NCBI GenBank assembly: GCA_009924725.1
Contig: RFRA01000052.1
Coordinates: 1 to 7,414 of the forward strand
Reading direction: 5' to 3'
Length of the DNA stretch: 7,414 nt
Source of the DNA: Actinomycetota bacterium
GTDB taxonomy: Bacteria > Actinomycetota > Actinomycetes > Nanopelagicales > Nanopelagicaceae
Both the position numbers and the translations under genes were made by a program. The number at the start of each line of letters is the position of its first letter. Position 1 is the stretch's first letter. Under the pieces are notes generated by a model. It was not told where the DNA came from. It did no database searches and saw only the letters and a list, made by a program, of their open reading frames with translations. Shown piece after piece: positions 1-6,813 of this stretch.

Positions 1-1226
1 CCTGAAATATTTGAGATATCAAAACATTCAATTCGAAGTGGCGTGCGCGTCAAGCCCAACATCTCTTCGATTTGAGTAAGGGCTTTTCCGGATACCGCCG
101 CATCAGTTGCGCGCTTACTTACATATTGAATCAGTGAATATTGAGCATTCCGCTTTACCGTTTCTAGCAGTTCGACTTTATCGCCGCGTTGTGGCACTTT
201 GATCTCAACTTTTGATCCACTAATACCACTGAGCCATTGCTCTAGTTCAGCGAGATTCTCAGGTTGTGCGTTGAGATAGATATTGCGCGGGATCGAGATC
301 GATCCATTTCCATAGATTGAGAAGAGAAGTGAAGCAAAAACATCTTCACCTTCCAACGCCATTTCCTGATCGACTATCCACGAGCGAGAACCTTTAATCG
401 AACCGCGTTGCATTGAGAAGATCGAGCCAGCTGAATGAAAACCATCTTGATACAGCGCGATGAAGTCGCCATCTAAGTCATCTGAGAAATTGCCTTGGGT
501 CGATCTCTGGGCTTTTTCAAAGGATTCGATTTGATCTCTTAAGCGAGCTGCACGTTCAAACTCTTCATTCGTTGAAGCCAGTTGCATCTCTTCATGTAGC
601 GCGGGCAGCAGATTCTCCATACCCGATTCCATAAAGTCATTTAACTTCTGGGCTAAAGCTTGGTGATCTTCTTTTGAAATCCAACCCACACAAGGGGCTG
701 CGCATTTACCGATATCCCCCAACAAGCATTGACGTTTACTTCGCTGCGCCCGGTTGAAGTTAGAAGAGGAACAAGATCTCACCGGAAACACTTTAAGCAA
801 AACTTCAAAGGTATTTCGTAACGCCCATGCATTTGTATAAGGACCAAAGTACTTCAGCCCTGGTCGCTTATCTTTGCGGGTAATAAAAATCATGGGATAT
901 TCGTCATTAAGCGAAATGGCTAAGTACGGGTAAGACTTATCATCTTTGAACTGCACGTTGTATTTCGGCTGATATTGCTTAATCCAGCTAAATTCCAGAG
1001 CAAGTGCTTCAAGTTCGGTACTTACAATCGTCCAATCAACTCGAACAGCTTCATGAACCATGCGATTAGTTTTTGTAGCTAAATTTGCTTGAAAATAATT
1101 ACTTAGCCGGTTCTTGAGATTTTTCGCTTTGCCGACATAAATCACTTTGTCAGACTTGTTAAAGAAACGATAGACACCCGGAAGAGTGGGAATATTGCTC
1201 GGCCGATAACTCTGTGGATCTGCCAT
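1..1226 (-). CDS. uvrC: Excinuclease ABC subunit C (UvrC), N-terminal two thirds (3' end outside window)
   Basis: UvrC is the nuclease that cuts the damaged strand on both sides of a lesion held by UvrB. I translated this frame by hand: 408 complete residues without a stop, out of about 600-650 usual for the family. The GIY-YIG domain, which makes the 3' incision, spans about 13-92, with GVY (17-19), YVGKAKNLKNR (30-40, including Arg40), Glu78 and Asn90 all in place. Four cysteines, 152, 167, 175 and 179 (the last two in GKCAAPC), match those reported to hold an iron-sulfur cluster in E. coli UvrC. The UVR motif (about 202-240, core FERAARLRDQI) pairs with that of UvrB. The RNase H-like domain for the 5' incision begins near 250, and its first catalytic Asp is Asp403 in ECFDIS. 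The next residue is Asn where family members usually have His. The remaining acidic residues and the helix-hairpin-helix domain are beyond the left edge. The start lies 5 bp after the uvrA stop. Confidence 0.97.
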   Translation of the reverse strand, partial: MADPQSYRPSNIPTLPGVYRFFNKSDKVIYVGKAKNLKNRLSNYFQANLATKTNRMVHEAVRVDWTIVSTELEALALEFSWIKQYQPKYNVQFKDDKSYPYLAISLNDEYPMIFITRKDKRPGLKYFGPYTNAWALRNTFEVLLKVFPVRSCSSSNFNRAQRSKRQCLLGDIGKCAAPCVGWISKEDHQALAQKLNDFMESGMENLLPALHEEMQLASTNEEFERAARLRDQIESFEKAQRSTQGNFSDDLDGDFIALYQDGFHSAGSIFSMQRGSIKGSRSWIVDQEMALEGEDVFASLLFSIYGNGSISIPRNIYLNAQPENLAELEQWLSGISGSKVEIKVPQRGDKVELLETVKRNAQYSLIQYVSKRATDAAVSGKALTQIEEMLGLTRTPLRIECFDISNIS

Positions 1227-1231
1227 TGCAG

Positions 1232-4093
1232 TTATTTCTTCTGCTTAGCTTTTCGGTTATTCGCCAAGACTGCTGCAAGGAAGGTGCCGGTGTAACTCGC
1301 CTTATTCTTAGCCACTTCCTCAGGAGTTCCTTCAGCAACTAAGGTGCCGCCGCGGAAACCACCTTCTGGGCCCATATCAATAACCCAGTCAGATGATTTA
1401 ATAACATCGAGATTGTGCTCAATGACAACCACCGTATTGCCGGTATCAACTAGTCGGTTAAGTACAACTAATAACTTATTAACATCTTCAAAGTGCAGAC
1501 CAGTAGTTGGCTCATCTAATACATAGATAGTGCGGCCAGTAGAGCGACGTTGTAGTTCAGTCGCTAATTTAACGCGCTGCGCTTCGCCACCTGACAAGGT
1601 TGGTGCAGATTGGCCAAGTCGCACATAGCCCAGACCCACATCGCAGAGCGTTTTTAGGTATCGCGCAATAGTTGGGACAGACTCAAAGAAAGAGTGCGCA
1701 ACTTCGATTGGCATATCCAATACTTCGGAGATCGATTTACCTTTGTAATGAACTTCAAGAGTTTCGCGGTTATAACGCGCACCATGACAAATTTCGCATG
1801 GGACATAAACATCGGGTAAGAAGTTCATCTCGATCGTAATTGTGCCATCGCCCGAACAATTCTCGCAGCGGCCGCCCTTCACGTTAAAGCTGAATCGGCC
1901 TTGCTGATAGCCACGCACCTTAGCTTCAGTGGTTTCGGCGAAGAGCGCGCGAACTTTGTCGAAGACACCAGTGTAAGTCGCTGGGTTCGAACGTGGGGTG
2001 CGGCCGATCGGTGACTGATCAACGTGAACTACTTTATCGAGCAGATCAATGCCAGTAATTGTGCGGTGTCGACCAGGAACAATGCGAGCACCGTTTAACT
2101 TGTTGGCTAGCGTTGAATAAAGAATGTCATTGATTAATGTGGACTTACCAGAACCGCTTACACCGGTAACAGAAACAAAGACCCCAAGTGGCACACTTAC
2201 TTCAATATCTTTGAGGTTATTTTCTTTCGCACCCTTAATCGTGAGCTTGCGCTTTGGGTCAATCGGTCTGCGTTCGGCCGGTATCTCAATTGCTTTGCGA
2301 CCAGATAAATAGGCGCCAGTGATCGAATCGGGCGAATCAATAAGCTCCTGATAGCTGCCAGAAACAACAACGTGTCCCCCGTGTTCGCCAGCGCCGGGGC
2401 CGATATCGACTACCCAGTCTGCTGCGCGAATAGTTTCTTCATCGTGCTCGACGACAATCAAAGTATTTCCAAGATCACGCAGACGAGTTAAAGTTTCGAT
2501 TAAACGAACATTGTCGCGCTGATGCAACCCAATTGAGGGCTCATCCAATACGTAAAGAACACCAACCAGACCGGATCCAATCTGAGTGGCTAAGCGAATA
2601 CGTTGTGCTTCTCCGCCTGAAAGTGTCGCTGCTGGGCGGGCGAGGGATAAATAATCCAGACCAACATCTAGCAAGAACCCTAAGCGTGCGTTAACTTCCT
2701 TCATCACACGCTCAGCAATCTGGGCTTCGCGCTTATTTAGCTGAATCTGTTTGAGGAATTCGGCACAATCATTGATCGCTAATTCACAAATTTCGGCGAT
2801 ATTTTTACCACCGATAGTTACTGCTAACACTTCGGGCTTCAGTCGAGCACCATCGCAAGTTCCGCAAGGTACCTCGCGCATATAGGACTCGTAACGCTCG
2901 CGGCTGAAATCACTATCGGTCTCTGCATGCTTGCGTTGCAGGAACGGAATAACGCCTTCAAAGCCAGTTGCATAGTTGCGCGTGCGGCCATAGCGATTCT
3001 TGTACTTAACATGCACTTTATATTCGTGACTATTTAAAATGGCGTTTCGAGCGCGCTCTGAAATCTTCTTCCAAGGCACATCAAGTTTAAATGGAACTTC
3101 TTCAGCCAAGCCTTCGAGCAAGTGGGTGAAGTATTCTGAAGTATGCCCTGATGACCAAGGTGCAATTGCGCCTTCAGAAATGCTGATTGAGTCATCTGGA
3201 ATTACTAAATCAATATCTACTTCAAGTTTCGTACCGATACCCGAGCAATCTGGACAGGCACCAAATGGTGAGTTAAACGAGAATGATCTTGGCTCAAGTT
3301 CTTCGAATGACAAACTGCAATCGTGGCAAGCAAGATGTTCACTGAAAATACGCTCTTTATCGCCACCTTTTGCATCGACAAAATCAAGAATTACGATGCC
3401 CTGCGCTAATCGCAATGCGGTTTCAATCGAATCGGTTAAACGTGATTTAGATTCGGCTTTTGCAGTTAGCCGGTCAATCACAACTTCAATGCTGTGCTTT
3501 TCTTGCTTCTTTAATTTCGGTGCTTCAGATAACGCAACAACTTCGCCATCAATGCGAGCGCGTGAATAACCTTGACTCATCAAGTCTTGGAATAAATCTA
3601 AGAACTCACCTTTTCGGGCTCGTACCACAGGTGCCAGTACTTGAAACTTGGTGCTCGCTGGCATAGTCAGAATTTGGTCAACGATTGCTTGTGGTGATTG
3701 TCTGGTTACTTCTTGGCCACACTTTGGGCAATGTGGACGACCGGCACGAGCGAATAAAAGTCTTAAGTAGTCATAAACCTCGGTAATTGTGCCAACTGTA
3801 GAGCGCGGATTACGGTTCGTTGATTTCTGGTCAATCGAAACTGCCGGTGATAATCCTTCAATGAAATCAACATCTGGCTTATCCATTTGGCCAAGAAACT
3901 GACGGGCGTAGGCCGATAAGGATTCAACATAGCGACGCTGTCCTTCAGCGAAGATGGTGTCGAAGGCAAGCGATGATTTTCCAGAACCAGAGAGCCCAGT
4001 AAAAACAACCAGTGTATTGCGGGGTAGCTCAATCGAGACATCTTTTAGGTTATGTTCGCGGGCGCCGCGAACTACCAACTTATCAATGCTCAT
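1232..4093 (-). CDS. uvrA: Excinuclease ABC subunit A (UvrA)
   Basis: UvrA is the dimeric ABC-type ATPase that scans DNA for distortions and hands damaged sites to UvrB. The 953-residue protein has both nucleotide-binding modules complete. Module I has Walker A GLSGSGKSS (33-41), signature LSGGEAQR (491-498), Walker B VLDEPS (515-520) and the switch His550. Module II has Walker A GVSGSGKST (644-652), signature LSGGEAQR (833-840), Walker B VLDEPT (858-863) and His893. Zinc-binding cysteine pairs are at 256/259 with 280/283, and at 743/746 with 766/769, the latter forming the DNA-contacting zinc finger. Further CxxC pairs are at 122/125 and 410/413. The UvrB-binding region lies between the first Walker A and signature motifs, about 130-245, followed by the insertion domain at about 290-400. 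The start MSIDKLVVRGAREHNL fits the family. There are no frameshifts or missing catalytic residues. It sits 3 bp after uvrB and 5 bp before uvrC. Confidence 0.98.
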   Translation of the reverse strand: MSIDKLVVRGAREHNLKDVSIELPRNTLVVFTGLSGSGKSSLAFDTIFAEGQRRYVESLSAYARQFLGQMDKPDVDFIEGLSPAVSIDQKSTNRNPRSTVGTITEVYDYLRLLFARAGRPHCPKCGQEVTRQSPQAIVDQILTMPASTKFQVLAPVVRARKGEFLDLFQDLMSQGYSRARIDGEVVALSEAPKLKKQEKHSIEVVIDRLTAKAESKSRLTDSIETALRLAQGIVILDFVDAKGGDKERIFSEHLACHDCSLSFEELEPRSFSFNSPFGACPDCSGIGTKLEVDIDLVIPDDSISISEGAIAPWSSGHTSEYFTHLLEGLAEEVPFKLDVPWKKISERARNAILNSHEYKVHVKYKNRYGRTRNYATGFEGVIPFLQRKHAETDSDFSRERYESYMREVPCGTCDGARLKPEVLAVTIGGKNIAEICELAINDCAEFLKQIQLNKREAQIAERVMKEVNARLGFLLDVGLDYLSLARPAATLSGGEAQRIRLATQIGSGLVGVLYVLDEPSIGLHQRDNVRLIETLTRLRDLGNTLIVVEHDEETIRAADWVVDIGPGAGEHGGHVVVSGSYQELIDSPDSITGAYLSGRKAIEIPAERRPIDPKRKLTIKGAKENNLKDIEVSVPLGVFVSVTGVSGSGKSTLINDILYSTLANKLNGARIVPGRHRTITGIDLLDKVVHVDQSPIGRTPRSNPATYTGVFDKVRALFAETTEAKVRGYQQGRFSFNVKGGRCENCSGDGTITIEMNFLPDVYVPCEICHGARYNRETLEVHYKGKSISEVLDMPIEVAHSFFESVPTIARYLKTLCDVGLGYVRLGQSAPTLSGGEAQRVKLATELQRRSTGRTIYVLDEPTTGLHFEDVNKLLVVLNRLVDTGNTVVVIEHNLDVIKSSDWVIDMGPEGGFRGGTLVAEGTPEEVAKNKASYTGTFLAAVLANNRKAKQKK
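1235..1242 (-). promoter_or_regulatory. Possible weak ribosome binding site for uvrC
   Basis: AGAAGAAA on the minus strand overlaps the final Lys codons of uvrA (KQKK). It leaves about 10 bases from its AGAAGA core to the uvrC ATG. The match to the Shine-Dalgarno consensus is partial, and the sequence is also forced by the Lys-rich coding, so the call is tentative. Confidence 0.3.
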
Positions 4094-4096
4094 TGA

Positions 4097-6175
4097 CTAA
4101 TGACCCGCTTCTTCCATATTTCGTAGCTCGCGCTTAAGTTCTTTTAGCTCATCACGCAAACGCGCAGCGAGTTCAAATTGCAGATCGGCTGCGGCGCTGC
4201 GCATCTGATCGGTGAGTGACTCTATCAAGCCCATTAACTCTTGTCGCGGCATGGAGAGAATCGACTTAGTGTGGAACCCGATGGCCGGAACGCCTGACTT
4301 CGATTTCTTACCAGTGGCCAAAAGTTCGTCGCTATCTTCGGCTTCTTTGGTGATCAGGTCAGTGATATCAGAGATCTTTTTACGTAGCGGCTGTGGATCA
4401 ACGCCGCGTTCTAGATTGTAGGCCACTTGCTTCGCCCGACGGCGATTCGTTTCATCAATGGCCTTAGCCATGGATTTAGTGATGTTGTCAGCGTACATAT
4501 GAACTTCGCCAGAAACATTTCGAGCTGCTCGACCAATCGTCTGAATTAAGGAAGTCGCTGACCGCAAGAAGCCCTCTTTGTCTGCATCTAAAATCGAAAC
4601 GAGTGATACTTCGGGAAGATCTAGACCCTCGCGCAGCAAGTTAATACCGATCAAAACATCGTATTCGCCATTGCGCAATTCGCGCAACAGTTCAACCCGG
4701 CGCAAAGTATCGACTTCGCTATGCAGATAACGAACTCTTACGCCTTTGCCTTGTAAGTAATCAGTTAAATCTTCGGACATTTTCTTAGTCAACGTAGTTA
4801 CCAGAACACGTTCGTTGAGTTCGGCTCGCTTATTGATCTCGAGCAATAAATCATCAATCTGGCCCTTAATTGGTTTGATAATGATTTGTGGATCTACCAA
4901 GCCAGTCGGTCGAATCACTTGTTCGACCACATCGTTATCGACCTTAGTTAGCTCATACGGGCCAGGTGTTGCAGACAAAAATACTTTCTGGCCAACGCGC
5001 TCTAGGAATTCATTCCAACGAAGTGGGCGGTTGTCTAAGGCACTTGGAAGCCGGAAGCCATGTTCAACCAGAGTTCGTTTGCGTGATGCATCGCCTTCGT
5101 ACATTGCCCCAATTTGTGGCACAGTCACGTGGCTTTCATCGATTACCAGTAAGAAATCCTCGGGGAAATAATCGAGTAAGCAGTGCGGAGCAGAGCCTGA
5201 TTCGCGACCGTCTAGATGCTTTGAATAATTCTCAATGCCTGAACAGAAACCTAATTGCGCCATCATTTCTAGGTCAAAAGTTGTCCGCATGCGCAGACGT
5301 TGAGCTTCAAGCAATTTTCCCTGACGTTCAAAAATTTCGAGCTGAACGGCTAACTCGGCTTCGATATCGGCAATCGCTCGCTTTATCGTTTCTGGCCCAG
5401 CGGCATAGTGCGTTGCCGGGAACACATACATCTCAGTTTCATCTCGAATGATTTCGCCAGTTAGCGGGTGCAGAGTAGTAATTCGTTCAATTTCATCGCC
5501 AAACATTTCAATACGCAGAGCCAACTCTTCATACATCGGAATAATTTCGATGGTGTCGCCACGTACTCGGAACGTGCCTCTTTCAAATGCCATGTCATTG
5601 CGTTTGTACTGAATATCTACAAAACGACGAAGCAAAGTGTTGCGATCGATTTCATCGCCCACCTTGAGCTGGATCATGCGATCTACATATTCTTGTGGGG
5701 TTCCCAGACCATAAATACAAGAAACCGTAGCGACCACGATTACATCGCGCCTAGTCAATAGTGAATTAGTCGCTGAGTGGCGCAAGCGCTCGACTTCATC
5801 ATTAACGCTGGAATCTTTTTCAATGAAAGTATCGGTTTGCGGAACATAAGCTTCAGGTTGGTAGTAGTCGTAGTAAGAAACAAAATACTCAACTGCGTTA
5901 TTTGGTAGTAGTTCTTTAAATTCATTAGCTAGCTGAGCCGCTAAAAGTTTGTTTGGCGCCAAGACCAGCGTTGGTCGCTGTAATTTCTCGATTAACCAAG
6001 CAGTAGTGGCTGACTTACCAGTACCAGTGGCACCCAAAAGAACAACATCTTGGACCCCATCATTAATGCGGCGAGCAATTTCCTCGATTGCAACCGGCTG
6101 ATCGCCAGCTGGCACGTAATCACTGATTACTTGAAAGGGACTAACTTTGCGCTGCAGGTCGCTGACCGGACGCAT
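4097..6175 (-). CDS. uvrB: Excinuclease ABC subunit B (UvrB)
   Basis: UvrB is the damage-verification subunit of nucleotide excision repair. UvrA loads it on DNA, it opens the helix around the lesion using ATP, and it then recruits UvrC. The 692 residues match the family length. The Walker A motif GATGTGKS is at 48-55. The beta-hairpin that threads between the DNA strands is intact: Tyr101, 102, 104, 105, 110 and Phe117 match the key E. coli aromatics with an offset of nine. The UvrA-binding domain 2 spans roughly 155-250. The DESH box is at 346-349, SATP at 401-404 and helicase motif VI QTIGRAARN at 545-553. The C-terminal UVR motif (about 645-682, core FELAARLRDELKEL) contacts UvrC. The start is supported by the N-terminus MRPVSDL, familiar from Streptomyces-type UvrB. 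The ATG abuts the coaE TAA with no spacer and has no clear Shine-Dalgarno sequence, so translational coupling is likely. uvrA follows after 3 bp. Confidence 0.98.
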   Translation of the reverse strand: MRPVSDLQRKVSPFQVISDYVPAGDQPVAIEEIARRINDGVQDVVLLGATGTGKSATTAWLIEKLQRPTLVLAPNKLLAAQLANEFKELLPNNAVEYFVSYYDYYQPEAYVPQTDTFIEKDSSVNDEVERLRHSATNSLLTRRDVIVVATVSCIYGLGTPQEYVDRMIQLKVGDEIDRNTLLRRFVDIQYKRNDMAFERGTFRVRGDTIEIIPMYEELALRIEMFGDEIERITTLHPLTGEIIRDETEMYVFPATHYAAGPETIKRAIADIEAELAVQLEIFERQGKLLEAQRLRMRTTFDLEMMAQLGFCSGIENYSKHLDGRESGSAPHCLLDYFPEDFLLVIDESHVTVPQIGAMYEGDASRKRTLVEHGFRLPSALDNRPLRWNEFLERVGQKVFLSATPGPYELTKVDNDVVEQVIRPTGLVDPQIIIKPIKGQIDDLLLEINKRAELNERVLVTTLTKKMSEDLTDYLQGKGVRVRYLHSEVDTLRRVELLRELRNGEYDVLIGINLLREGLDLPEVSLVSILDADKEGFLRSATSLIQTIGRAARNVSGEVHMYADNITKSMAKAIDETNRRRAKQVAYNLERGVDPQPLRKKISDITDLITKEAEDSDELLATGKKSKSGVPAIGFHTKSILSMPRQELMGLIESLTDQMRSAAADLQFELAARLRDELKELKRELRNMEEAGH
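4108..4115 (-). promoter_or_regulatory. Possible ribosome binding site for uvrA
   Basis: GGAAGAAG on the minus strand lies within the last codons of uvrB. It is a fair match to a Shine-Dalgarno sequence, but the 14 bases between it and the uvrA ATG are longer than usual. With the uvrB stop only 3 bp before the start, coupling by terminating ribosomes is an equally good explanation. Confidence 0.3.
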
Positions 6176-6781
6176 TTATTTACTATGGTTCTTAGCTAGT
6201 GGAAGAAGTACGCTCTGCCAAATTTCTTCAACTTGGCGCAATAGTGCATCTTCATCGCCATTATTCTCAATCACTAGATCGCAATTTGAAACGCGATCTG
6301 CTCGCGACGCTTGGGCTGCCATACGACCAACTATTTCATGGGTGGCTAAACCGCGCTCTTTCAAACGCTTAGTTCGGGTAGCTTCATCTGATTCAACCGT
6401 GATTGCGTAGTCGAATCGATTGCGCGAGTTAGATTCTGCCAATAATGGAATTTCATAGATCACGATGGCATCAAGGGGAAGGCTCTCTTTAGCTTCTTCA
6501 AATAAGCGCTGCACTTCTGGGTGCACAATCGCTTCTAACTTGGCTTTTGCAGTTGGATCACTAAAGATAATCTCGCCCAACTTGCGTCGATCAATACCGC
6601 CATCTTTTAAAATCACATCGCCGAAAGTTGTAACTACTTCATCAAAACCAGCAGAGCCGCGTTCGATTGCGACTCGCGCTAAAAAATCTGCATCAAATAC
6701 GTAAGACCCTAACTGATGGAAATACTTGGCCACATGGGATTTCCCAGAGCCAATTCCACCAGTTAGGGCCACGATTAACAT
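6176..6781 (-). CDS. coaE: Dephospho-CoA kinase
   Basis: CoaE phosphorylates the 3'-hydroxyl of the ribose in dephospho-CoA with ATP, the last step of coenzyme A synthesis in the cytoplasm. The 201-residue protein has the usual bacterial single-domain length. The P-loop GGIGSGKS is at residues 8-15, so the start at 6781 leaves the normal seven-residue lead. The substrate-site motif DADFLAR (30-36) follows, then DRRKLGEIIF (64-73), the HPEV motif (87-90) and YEIPLLAE (109-116). The lid region leads to RMAAQ (153-157), and R163 and VIENNGD close the fold. Mycobacterial CoaE carries an extra C-terminal GrpB-like domain; this protein does not. The ATG is preceded by no recognisable Shine-Dalgarno sequence. 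The stop codon directly touches the uvrB ATG, so the two are probably co-transcribed. The link with the uvr genes is a conserved actinobacterial gene order and does not imply a role in repair. Confidence 0.96.
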   Translation of the reverse strand: MLIVALTGGIGSGKSHVAKYFHQLGSYVFDADFLARVAIERGSAGFDEVVTTFGDVILKDGGIDRRKLGEIIFSDPTAKAKLEAIVHPEVQRLFEEAKESLPLDAIVIYEIPLLAESNSRNRFDYAITVESDEATRTKRLKERGLATHEIVGRMAAQASRADRVSNCDLVIENNGDEDALLRQVEEIWQSVLLPLAKNHSK

Positions 6782-6813
6782 CGAGATTACTAACTGCTAA
6801 CTAGATAGCTAAG
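6782..6813 (-). other. rpsA-coaE intergenic spacer, 32 bp, no clear signal
   Basis: This AT-rich spacer is the longest non-coding stretch in the window. Read on the minus strand it has no purine-rich Shine-Dalgarno sequence in front of the coaE ATG. It does hold a weak inverted repeat, TAACT with AGTTA, whose left arm begins with the rpsA stop codon. No run of T follows, so it does not look like an intrinsic terminator. TA-rich hexamers are present, but none is a convincing -10 box at the right distance. The simplest reading is read-through from rpsA into coaE. Confidence 0.5.

Noticed and set aside
290..306. Cluster of three GATC sites in uvrC
   Set aside because: It falls in ordinary coding sequence (Gly-Ser-Ile-Ser-Ile-Pro codons), and nothing points to a methylation or replication role.
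3039..3569. Open frame of 176 codons on the plus strand, antisense to uvrA
   Set aside because: It lies wholly inside a well-supported uvrA gene, its translation has no recognisable domain, and it is rich in Ser as expected from a shadow frame.
4804..4813. GAAC and GTTC half-sites resembling a LexA/SOS box
   Set aside because: The spacer is 2 bases rather than the 4 of the actinobacterial GAAC-N4-GTTC box, and the site is deep inside uvrB, not at a promoter.
4815..5761. Several plus-strand open frames (97 to 161 codons) antisense to uvrB
   Set aside because: They overlap each other and a complete uvrB with all motifs, have no family resemblance, and have no upstream signals. They are shadow frames.
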